Below are positions 6,529-11,984 of a DNA stretch of 11,984 nt, piece after piece (positions within the stretch are counted from its first letter, which is position 1; every line of letters begins with the position of its first letter). The notes beneath the pieces were generated by a model. That model was not told where the DNA came from. It made no database searches and saw nothing but the letters and a program-made list of their open reading frames with translations. This DNA comes from Bacteroidaceae bacterium. GTDB taxonomy: Bacteria > Bacteroidota > Bacteroidia > Bacteroidales > Bacteroidaceae. A program made the position numbers and the translations under genes. The stretch covers positions 1 to 11,984 of the forward strand of contig JAEDMP010000073.1 of NCBI GenBank assembly GCA_016302965.1, given 5' to 3'.

Positions 6529-7304
6529 TTGAAATCAAACACCTCTGCAAGTCTTTCGGCGAAAAGAAAGTGCTGAAAGACATCTCCACTGTCTTTGAGA
6601 ACGGCAAGACCAACCTGATTATCGGTCAGAGTGGCAGTGGCAAGACCGTGCTCATCAAGAATCTGGTTGGTCTGCTCGACCCCACCAGTGGACAGGTACT
6701 CTATGACGGACGCGACTTCATGGGCATGACCAAGAAGGAGAAAATCATGCTGCGCCGCGAGATGGGTATGATATTCCAGAGTGCAGCCCTTTTCGACTCC
6801 CAGTCGGTGCTGGAGAATGTGATGTTCCCGCTCGATATGTTCTCCAATATGACGTATCGTGACCGCGTGAAACGTGCCCGTGTGTGTCTCGACCGTGTGA
6901 ATCTGACCGGAGCTGAAACAAAATACCCCGGAGAAATCTCCGGGGGTATGCAGAAGCGCGTGGCCATTGCCCGTGCCATCGCGCTGAATCCCAAGTATCT
7001 CTTTTGCGACGAGCCCAATTCGGGCCTTGACCCCAAGACCTCGCTGGTCATCGATGATTTGCTCCACAGCATCACCCGGGAGTATAATATCACGACCATC
7101 ATCAATACCCACGACATGAACTCTGTGATGGGTATCGGTGAGAATATCCTGTTCATCTACCAGGGCGAGATGGAATGGCGGGGAGAGAGCAAAGACATCA
7201 TGCAGTCAGACAATGAGAAACTCACCGACTTCATCTTTGCCAGTGACTTGCTGAAAAAGATGCGTCATACCTATCTCTCTCAGCAGTCATCCCTGCATTC
7301 ATAA
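6525..7304 (+). CDS. mlaF: MlaF-family ABC transporter ATP-binding protein
   Basis: This is the ATPase partner of MlaE, acting on the cytoplasmic face of the inner membrane. The motifs are Walker A GQSGSGKT (34-41), Q-loop Q85 in MIFQSAALFDS, signature ISGGMQKR (138-145), Walker B YLFCDE (158-163) followed by PNSGLDP, and switch histidine H196 in NTHDM. The SALFDSxSVxENV type of Q-loop region and the GGMQKRVAIARAIA signature are typical of MlaF. At 259 residues it is close to the E. coli length of 269. The tail after about 225 carries the segment preceding LTDFIFASDLLKKM and is diverged. The ATG overlaps the mlaE stop, so this is a two-gene operon. It ends only 12 bases from the end of the convergent lipoprotein gene, with no hairpin in between. 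A strong hairpin lies inside the coding sequence at 6923-6949. Confidence 0.94.
   Translation: MIEIKHLCKSFGEKKVLKDISTVFENGKTNLIIGQSGSGKTVLIKNLVGLLDPTSGQVLYDGRDFMGMTKKEKIMLRREMGMIFQSAALFDSQSVLENVMFPLDMFSNMTYRDRVKRARVCLDRVNLTGAETKYPGEISGGMQKRVAIARAIALNPKYLFCDEPNSGLDPKTSLVIDDLLHSITREYNITTIINTHDMNSVMGIGENILFIYQGEMEWRGESKDIMQSDNEKLTDFIFASDLLKKMRHTYLSQQSSLHS
6923..6949 (+). other. Intragenic hairpin within mlaF
   Basis: ATACCCCGGAG (6923-6933) pairs with CTCCGGGGGTAT (6938-6949) around an AAAT loop (6934-6937), with one bulged G (6946). Eight consecutive inner pairs are GC-rich. It encodes the residues leading into the ISGG signature of MlaF. No T-tract follows, so it is not a terminator. It might slow ribosomes or affect mRNA stability, or be a codon-choice accident. 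Confidence 0.5.
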
Positions 7305-7316
7305 CGTTGCTGGTGG

Positions 7317-7715
7317 TCAGTTCATGCGCCATTCCTTGCCGCGGCTGACCATGGGCACGACTATCTCCTCTTCCGTACTGTCGTTGAAGCAGAGCAGCAG
7401 GAACACCTGTGCCTGATGCTCTGCGGTGGAGTCTATCTGTGCCTTCACCGTCTTGATGTCGTGAATGCCCTGATGCTCTTTCTGCTGTTGTGCCATCATC
7501 TGTTTGGCGTTCACCAGCAGTTGTTCGCGGTAGTCGGCGGGCAGGCTGTCCGCATCGGCAATGCCGTCAACGAACCGGTCGTAGTGGCCGTTCATCAATA
7601 GCCGGTAATAGTTCTCTGCCGCCTTGGCGGCCAGCTCCTCTGCCTTTGGTTCCTCCTTGCAGGAGAAGACGAGGCAGACGAGGGTCGCCAGGCAGCAAGT
7701 CAATCGTCTCTTCAT
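7317..7715 (-). CDS. Small putative lipoprotein (DUF4878-like)
   Basis: The protein has 132 residues with a lipoprotein signal: basic MKRR, a hydrophobic stretch, and the lipobox VFSC with the lipidated cysteine at C19. The cysteine is followed by KEE, which resembles the short lysine-plus-acidic export signal described for surface lipoproteins of Bacteroidetes, so surface exposure is possible. The mature part begins with a helical region (KAAENYYRLLMNGHYDRFVDGI) and ends with beta-rich sequence (HQAQVFLLLCFNDSTEEEIVVPMV, then KEWRMN). This pattern of helix followed by strands resembles small NTF2/cystatin-like lipoproteins such as DUF4878. No catalytic motif is seen and the function is unknown. 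It starts three bases after the der stop, so it is transcribed and probably translated with der. The family assignment is tentative, while the lipoprotein call is firm. Confidence 0.8.
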   Translation of the reverse strand: MKRRLTCCLATLVCLVFSCKEEPKAEELAAKAAENYYRLLMNGHYDRFVDGIADADSLPADYREQLLVNAKQMMAQQQKEHQGIHDIKTVKAQIDSTAEHQAQVFLLLCFNDSTEEEIVVPMVSRGKEWRMN

Positions 7716-7718
7716 GGG

Positions 7719-9032
7719 TTACTTCTGTCGGATGAAGATATGGATGGGAGAGCCGGTCAGTTTCCAGTTCTCGCGAATCTTGTTTTCCAGGAATCGCTTG
7801 TAGGGTTCCTTGATATACTGCGGCAGGTTGGCGTAGAACACGAAGGTGGGAATCTGCGTGTTGGGCACCTGTGACACATACTTGATTTTGATATATTTGC
7901 CTTTGATGGAGGGTGGCGGGAAGGCTTCCACCAAGGGCAGCATCACCTCGTTCAGTTTGGAGGTGCCAATCTTCACCTTGCGGTTCAGATAAACATCCTT
8001 GGCTGTCTCCAATACCTTGAAGATGCGCTGTTTGGTGAGTGCCGAGGCAAAGACGATGGGGAAGTCGGTGAAGGGGGCCATGCGGTTTCTGATGGCATTC
8101 ACGAAGGTGTCGATGGCTTTCTGTGACTTGTCCTCCACGAGGTCCCATTTGTTCACCACCACCACGAGGCTCTTGTTGTTCTTCTGGATGAGTTGGAAGA
8201 TGTTCATGTCCTGGGCCTCGATGCCTCGTGTGGCGTCGAGCATGAGGATGCACACGTCGCTGTTCTCGATGGCGCGGATGGAGCGCATCACACTGTAGAA
8301 CTCCAGGTCTTCCGTCACCTTGTTTTTGCGTCGGATGCCGGCAGTGTCGACGAGATAGAAGTCGAATCCGAACTTGTCGTATCTCGTATAGATACTGTCG
8401 CGGGTGGTTCCTGCTATCTCCGTCACGATATTCCGCTCCTCGCCGATAAAGGCGTTGATGATGCTGCTTTTTCCTGCATTGGGACGGCCTACTACCGCAA
8501 ATCGGGGTATGCCCTCTTCCAGTTCCTCGGGCTTCACGTCCTTGAGGTTCTCGAGCACGAGGTCGAGCAGGTCGCCCGTGCCGCTCCCAGTGGCAGCGCT
8601 GATGCAGACGGGGTCGCCCAGTCCCAGCCGGTAGAAGTCGGCTGCATAATAGAGCATGGTATTGTCATCGGCCTTGTTGGCTACGAGGATGACGGGCAGT
8701 TTGGTCTTTCTCAGAATCTGTGCCACATCCATGTCCCAGTCAGTCACACCGTTGGCAATATCCACGAGAAAGAGTACCATGTCGGCCTCTTCGGTGGCGA
8801 TGATCACCTGCTTTCTGATTTCTTCCTCGAAGATATCATCCGAGTTGACCACCCATCCCCCCGTGTCCACCACGGAGAATTCCTTTCCGTTCCATTCGCA
8901 TTTGCCGTACTGGCGGTCGCGTGTGGTTCCTGCCTCATCCGAAACGATGGCGCTCCGGGTTTTGGTGAGGCGGTTGAACAGTGTTGATTTTCCCACATTG
9001 GGTCTACCAACAATCGCTACTAAGTTTGCCAT
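7719..9032 (-). CDS. der: Ribosome biogenesis GTPase Der (EngA)
   Basis: This is a double-GTPase that acts in late assembly of the 50S ribosomal subunit. Two full G domains in tandem are diagnostic: GRPNVGKS (9-16), DTGG (56-59) and NKAD (119-122) in the first; GRPNAGKS (182-189), DTAG (229-232) and NKWD (294-297) in the second. A C-terminal KH-like domain follows (about 350-437), with the family pattern AFPPPSIKGKYIKIKYVSQ. At 437 residues the length is that of ordinary bacterial Der. The start MANLVAIVGRPNVGKS leaves no room for doubt, because the first strand begins at once. It is preceded by era with a gap of 38 bases and followed by a lipoprotein gene 3 bases on, so era, der and the lipoprotein are probably one transcript. 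Confidence 0.98.
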   Translation of the reverse strand: MANLVAIVGRPNVGKSTLFNRLTKTRSAIVSDEAGTTRDRQYGKCEWNGKEFSVVDTGGWVVNSDDIFEEEIRKQVIIATEEADMVLFLVDIANGVTDWDMDVAQILRKTKLPVILVANKADDNTMLYYAADFYRLGLGDPVCISAATGSGTGDLLDLVLENLKDVKPEELEEGIPRFAVVGRPNAGKSSIINAFIGEERNIVTEIAGTTRDSIYTRYDKFGFDFYLVDTAGIRRKNKVTEDLEFYSVMRSIRAIENSDVCILMLDATRGIEAQDMNIFQLIQKNNKSLVVVVNKWDLVEDKSQKAIDTFVNAIRNRMAPFTDFPIVFASALTKQRIFKVLETAKDVYLNRKVKIGTSKLNEVMLPLVEAFPPPSIKGKYIKIKYVSQVPNTQIPTFVFYANLPQYIKEPYKRFLENKIRENWKLTGSPIHIFIRQK

Positions 9033-9070
9033 ATTTCAGTTTCTTTGTTTTTTCTTGTTCGTTGTTTTGG

Positions 9071-9952
9071 TTACACGGGATTATAGCCAAAATTGTCCAA
9101 TTCCTTCTGGGAACTTCTCCAGTCCTTGTCCACTTTGACGAAGATTTCGAGATAGACCGATTTGCCGAAGAAGCGCTCCAGCGCCTTTCGGCTCTCTGTG
9201 CTCACCTTCTTGAGTGCCACTCCCTGGTGTCCGATGATGATGCCCTTCTGTGAGTCGCGTTCCACATAGATGACCGCATTGATATGGATATGCTTGTGGT
9301 CTTCCTTGAACTGTTCCACCCTCACCTCCACGGCGTATGGAATCTCCTTGTCGTAATAGAGCAGAATCTTTTCGCGTATGATTTCGCTGACGAAGAATCG
9401 GGCGGGTTTGTCCGTCAGCTGGTCTTTGTCGAAGAAGGGGGGGCTGTCTGGCAGCAGTTCCTGGATGCGTTTGAGCAGCATGTCGGTGCCAAACTTGTTT
9501 TTGGCCGAGATGGGCAGTATTTCGGCGTTGGGCAGCAGTTGGTGCCATTTCTCCACGATGTCGCCCAGTTGTTTCTGGTTGCTCTGGTCAATCTTGTTGA
9601 TGAGCAGCAGCACGGGCACCGTCATCTTGGCCACCTTTTCCAGGAAGTCCTTGTTCTTCTCCGGGCTCTCCACCACGTCGGTCACGTAGAGCAGCACGTC
9701 GGCATCCTGCAGTGCCGATTCCGAGAAGGCGAGCATCGATTCCTGCAGCTTGTAGTTGGGTTTGAGCACTCCCGGCGTGTCAGAGAACACGATTTGCATC
9801 TCCGGTGTATTCACGATGCCCATGATACGGTGGCGTGTGGTCTGTGCCTTGAAGGTGGCGATGCTGATGCGTTCGCCCACCAGTTGGTTCATGAGCGTTG
9901 ATTTGCCCACGTTGGGATTTCCCACGATGTTCACGAAACCTGCTTTGTGCAT
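9071..9952 (-). CDS. era: GTPase Era (30S subunit maturation)
   Basis: Era binds the 3' end of 16S rRNA and checks 30S subunit maturation. The G domain has GNPNVGKS (11-18), a switch I with FKAQTTRHRI (34-43), DTPG (58-61), NKID (119-122) and SAK (149-151). The C-terminal KH domain has the GHQG loop (241-244) within IIIGHQGVALKKV and ends with an Era-typical VDKDWR motif. The frame is open farther upstream to 10030, but that extension (MRPPFLHP and so on) has no Era-like sequence and begins inside the terminator hairpin after fabH. The ATG at 9952 (MHKAGFVNIVGNPN) gives 293 residues, the normal length, and is chosen. No clear TAnnTTTG promoter is seen in the 67 bases between this start and the hairpin, so read-through from fabH may contribute. 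Confidence 0.96.
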   Translation of the reverse strand: MHKAGFVNIVGNPNVGKSTLMNQLVGERISIATFKAQTTRHRIMGIVNTPEMQIVFSDTPGVLKPNYKLQESMLAFSESALQDADVLLYVTDVVESPEKNKDFLEKVAKMTVPVLLLINKIDQSNQKQLGDIVEKWHQLLPNAEILPISAKNKFGTDMLLKRIQELLPDSPPFFDKDQLTDKPARFFVSEIIREKILLYYDKEIPYAVEVRVEQFKEDHKHIHINAVIYVERDSQKGIIIGHQGVALKKVSTESRKALERFFGKSVYLEIFVKVDKDWRSSQKELDNFGYNPV

Positions 9953-10015
9953 AATCTTGTCTTTTTTGATGATAGGATATCTTGTCTTTGTATGAAGTAG
10001 GAAGGCTGGATGAAG

Positions 10016-10055
10016 AAAAGGCGGGCGCATCTTTTCCGAAGAAGATGCGCCCGCC
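10016..10055 (-). terminator. Rho-independent terminator after fabH
   Basis: On the minus strand GGCGGGCGCATCTT (10055-10042) pairs perfectly with AAGATGCGCCCGCC (10033-10020). The loop contains CTTCGG, which can form the very stable C(UUCG)G tetraloop in a slightly shifted register. TTTT then CTT follows. This is a strong hairpin with a short T-tract, 29 bases after the fabH stop. It probably ends most yceD-rpmF-fabH transcripts before era. Confidence 0.85.
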
Positions 10056-10084
10056 CCCTTTGTTGTCGTTTGATGAATGACATG

Positions 10085-11107
10085 TTATTTTGCCTGACTG
10101 GCCACATCGCAACCGTTGTAGGCCCATTTCAGATAGGATGCTCCGTGAACGAAACCGGCACCGAAGGCAGTGAGGATGATATTGTCACCCTTCTTCAGTT
10201 TGTTTTCGTATTCCCAGAGAGCCAGCGGAATGGTGGCGGCACTGGTGTTGCCCATGTGCTCGATGTTGACGAGCACCTTGTCCATGGGCAGGTCGAGTCG
10301 TTTGGCCACGGCCTCGATGATTCGCATGTTGGCCTGGTGAGGCACCACGTATGCGATGTTGTCCTTGTCCAGACCGTTGCGTTCCGCGATGAGTGCGCAG
10401 TCGTCACTCATGTTGGTCACCGCATATCTGAAAACGGTGCGTCCCTCCTGATAGAGGTAGTGCAGTCTGTGGTCTACGGTGAAATAGGATGGGGGGCATA
10501 CCGATCCTCCGGCTTTCAGGTGCAGGAAGGGGAGGCCCTTTCCGTCGGTGCGGAAGTGGGCATCCATCACGCCGACATTCTCTTCCGTGGTGGCTTCTAC
10601 GAGCACGGCAGCGGCTCCGTCTCCGAAGAGGGGGCAGGTGCTTCTGTCCTTATAGTCGACCACCGACGACATCTTGTCGGCACCGATAACGATAATCTTC
10701 TTGCATCTTCCGCTCTTGATCATGGCGGCGGCGGTGTCCAGTGTGTAGAGGAATCCGCAGCAGGCAGCCCAGTAGTCGAAAGCGAAAGCGTTTTTCAGTC
10801 CCAGTTTGCCCAGGACAATGGAGGCGGTGGAGGGGAACTTGTAGTCGGCCGTCGAGGTGGTGACGATGAGTGCGTCGATGGTGTCGGGATCCACTCCCGT
10901 CTTCTTGAGCAGTTGTTTGGCGGCCTTTCGCGCCATATAGGACGTGCCCAGGCCCTCTTCGGTAAGAATACGTCTCTCCTTGATGCCTACACGCGTCATA
11001 ATCCACTCATCGTTGGTATCTACCATTCTCGACAGTTCCTCGTTGGTGAGGACATAGTCGGGAACGTATCCTCCGACACCTGTGATTATCGCGTTAATCT
11101 TCTCCAT
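10085..11107 (-). CDS. fabH: 3-oxoacyl-[acyl-carrier-protein] synthase III (FabH)
   Basis: FabH condenses acetyl-CoA (or another short acyl-CoA) with malonyl-ACP to start fatty-acid synthesis in the cytoplasm. The catalytic triad is visible: C116 in WAACCGFLY, H257 in VPHQAN and N287 in GNTSAA. The N-terminal segment TNEELSRMVDTNDEWI followed by RVGIKERR (39-46) is the usual FabH CoA-binding signature, and the C-terminal FGAGFVHGA loop closes the active site. At 340 residues it is slightly longer than the E. coli enzyme (317). The neighbouring C117 takes the place of the usual small residue after the nucleophile. The ATG overlaps the rpmF stop by one base (TAATG), so translation is coupled. 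No plsX lies between rpmF and fabH, unlike in many bacteria. A terminator follows the stop. Confidence 0.96.
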   Translation of the reverse strand: MEKINAIITGVGGYVPDYVLTNEELSRMVDTNDEWIMTRVGIKERRILTEEGLGTSYMARKAAKQLLKKTGVDPDTIDALIVTTSTADYKFPSTASIVLGKLGLKNAFAFDYWAACCGFLYTLDTAAAMIKSGRCKKIIVIGADKMSSVVDYKDRSTCPLFGDGAAAVLVEATTEENVGVMDAHFRTDGKGLPFLHLKAGGSVCPPSYFTVDHRLHYLYQEGRTVFRYAVTNMSDDCALIAERNGLDKDNIAYVVPHQANMRIIEAVAKRLDLPMDKVLVNIEHMGNTSAATIPLALWEYENKLKKGDNIILTAFGAGFVHGASYLKWAYNGCDVASQAK

Positions 11108-11295
11108 TATTCTGCTACTTCGTCCTTAACAATAGCCACTTTTCCTCTGTAGTAACCGCAGGTGGGGCATACAGTGTGGTAAACATAGTAAGCGCCGCAG
11201 TTGGGGCATACTGCCAGTGTGGGGGCTACTGCCTTGTCATGAGTTCTTCTTTTGAGTGTACGAGTCTTTGACTGTCTTCTTTTAGGATGTGCCAT
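11107..11295 (-). CDS. rpmF: 50S ribosomal protein L32
   Basis: This is a small zinc-ribbon protein of the large ribosomal subunit. It has 62 residues: a basic N-terminal tail starting MAHPKRRQSKTRTLKRR, then a zinc site of four cysteines (C30, C33, C43, C46) in CPNCG and CPTCG, then a short hydrophobic and acidic end. All four cysteines are kept, so this is the zinc-binding (C+) form. It lies 14 bases downstream of the DUF177 gene and overlaps fabH by one base, the standard YceD-L32-fatty acid arrangement. The bases just before the ATG are almost entirely A and T on the coding strand (AAAAAATTAAAAAATT), an unstructured leader suited to initiation without Shine-Dalgarno pairing. Confidence 0.97.
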   Translation of the reverse strand: MAHPKRRQSKTRTLKRRTHDKAVAPTLAVCPNCGAYYVYHTVCPTCGYYRGKVAIVKDEVAE

Positions 11296-11309
11296 AATTT
11301 TTTAATTTT

Positions 11310-11843
11310 TTAGTCTTTAGAATTTTCTTTCAGTTTCAGTAGCGCACTCCATCTCGGGTCGATGTTCTGTTCCTCCTCATCACTACTTCGGGTAGCTGAG
11401 TGCTCTTCGAGCATGTCAATCATCGCACGGTTGCATTTACCAGGTGCATGAACGTGCTTAATGGGGATTTGCAGGGCTATCGACTCGTAGACAAACCAGG
11501 CCACGTTGAGTATGCCGGAGCCTTCCTCCACGGTGACGAGGTCGTCGTCTTCGGAGTATTCTTCGCCGAATTGTGCCACCAGTCGCGTGTTGGTGGAGAT
11601 GGGCTGGAGCATGTCGTCCAGGCATCTGTCGCAAGTCACGGTCACGGTGCCTTCGATGTTGAAGTCCAGTTCAAAACAGCTGTCTGTCACTTTGTGGATG
11701 TCCACCCCGACAGACACGTTGCCTCGGGTTACTTCCGTTTCGTCGAGCGACTGGAAATAATCGTCGTTAAGGCTGAAATCCAACCGCGTATCGTTGTCAG
11801 TCAGCCCCTTGAGGTTGATGTTTAATGAATCCAAACTATACAT
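11310..11843 (-). CDS. yceD: DUF177 (YceD) family protein
   Basis: This is a small acidic cytoplasmic protein of the DUF177/YceD family, almost always encoded just before rpmF and linked to 23S rRNA accumulation in some bacteria and plastids. Family signs are the CDRCL motif in TVTVTCDRCLDDML, an acidic stretch (EEYSEDDDLV) after it, the ESIALQIPIKHVH segment, and the ending IDPRWSALLKLKE. The frame can be extended four codons upstream to a TTG at 11855, but that TTG lies within a TAnnTTTG promoter element (11853-11860). The ATG at 11843 (MYSLDSLNINLKGL, 177 residues) is therefore preferred. It heads the cluster yceD-rpmF-fabH. The exact molecular role in Bacteroidetes is not established. Confidence 0.9.
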   Translation of the reverse strand: MYSLDSLNINLKGLTDNDTRLDFSLNDDYFQSLDETEVTRGNVSVGVDIHKVTDSCFELDFNIEGTVTVTCDRCLDDMLQPISTNTRLVAQFGEEYSEDDDLVTVEEGSGILNVAWFVYESIALQIPIKHVHAPGKCNRAMIDMLEEHSATRSSDEEEQNIDPRWSALLKLKENSKD

Positions 11844-11852
11844 TTCGGGCTG

Positions 11853-11860
11853 CAAAGTTA
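11853..11860 (-). promoter_or_regulatory. Candidate -7 promoter element for yceD-rpmF-fabH
   Basis: On the minus strand the sequence is TAACTTTG, a full match to TAnnTTTG. It ends only nine bases before the ATG at 11843, so a transcript starting 5-8 bases after the element would have almost no leader. No good -33 box is visible upstream in the AT-rich region. Confidence 0.55.
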
Positions 11861-11984
11861 CAAAATTTATTTGTATCTTACGAATGATTGTCTTCTTTTT
11901 TTGAATTATTATGCCTTTTCGCTGGCTTTTGCCTGCATTTTCCTTTGGTTTTTTGTCTGATTCCGTGCTTTTTCTGCTCTTTTC
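11861..11984. other. AT-rich intergenic end of the window
   Basis: This is 124 bases of T-rich sequence upstream of yceD with no open frame that looks like a gene on either strand. It probably holds the upstream part of the yceD promoter, and a neighbouring gene may start beyond the edge. No repeat or hairpin stands out. Confidence 0.5.

Noticed and set aside
8193..8987. Plus-strand open frame (264 codons) opposite der
   Set aside because: Der motifs on the minus strand are unambiguous; the plus frame is a composition shadow.
9953..10030. N-terminal extension of Era to an ATG at 10030
   Set aside because: The extension starts inside the fabH terminator stem and does not resemble Era; the ATG at 9952 gives the standard N-terminus and length.
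10010..11152. Plus-strand open frame (380 codons) opposite fabH and part of rpmF
   Set aside because: It is antisense to intact FabH with all catalytic residues, begins in a terminator hairpin, and has no recognisable domain.
11844..11855. TTG start giving four extra residues on YceD
   Set aside because: The TTG overlaps a TAnnTTTG promoter match, and the ATG at 11843 begins the conserved part.
1..11984. CRISPR arrays, insertion sequences, tRNA or rRNA genes, toxin-antitoxin or phage genes
   Set aside because: No regularly spaced repeats, terminal inverted repeats with transposase, cloverleaf sequences or defence-like proteins were seen on either strand.

Overview
The window looks like chromosomal core DNA from a member of the Bacteroidales, most likely a Prevotella-type organism with moderately high GC. 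The reasons are the gene order DUF177 - rpmF - fabH - era - der, the LptB and MlaE/MlaF types, weak or absent Shine-Dalgarno sequences, A-rich leaders, and several promoter elements of the Bacteroidetes TAnnTTTG type. No mobile element, CRISPR array, tRNA or rRNA was found. The genus is inference.

Layout: (1) 1-507, the 3' end of rpoC, closed by a strong intrinsic terminator (582-631). (2) 756-3767, a 1003-residue multidomain protein with a degenerate receiver-like domain, a second receiver with all key residues, a PPDK_N-type ATP-binding module and an unusual C-terminal domain, but without the phosphohistidine and PEP-utilising domains of real PEP synthases. (3) 3753-5645 on the minus strand, lptB followed by a YqiA-like hydrolase fused to a degenerate 5'-nucleotidase (HAD) domain. 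(4) 5782-7304 on the plus strand, mlaE and mlaF, divergent from lptB across a 136-base promoter region. (5) 7317-11843 on the minus strand, a long translation and cell-growth cluster read yceD (DUF177), rpmF, fabH, then a terminator, then era, der and a small lipoprotein.

How they work together: LptB energises LPS export to the outer membrane, and MlaE/MlaF form the inner-membrane engine of phospholipid transport to or from the outer membrane, so the divergent pair joins two envelope-lipid systems. YceD/L32/FabH links ribosome production with fatty-acid initiation, and Era and Der are GTPases that mature the 30S and 50S subunits.

The least ordinary items are the receiver/PPDK_N protein, whose reaction is not predictable from known families, and the hydrolase with an apparently dead HAD domain. 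Most of the rest is conserved housekeeping. Long open frames antisense to nearly every gene look like composition shadows and are not annotated.
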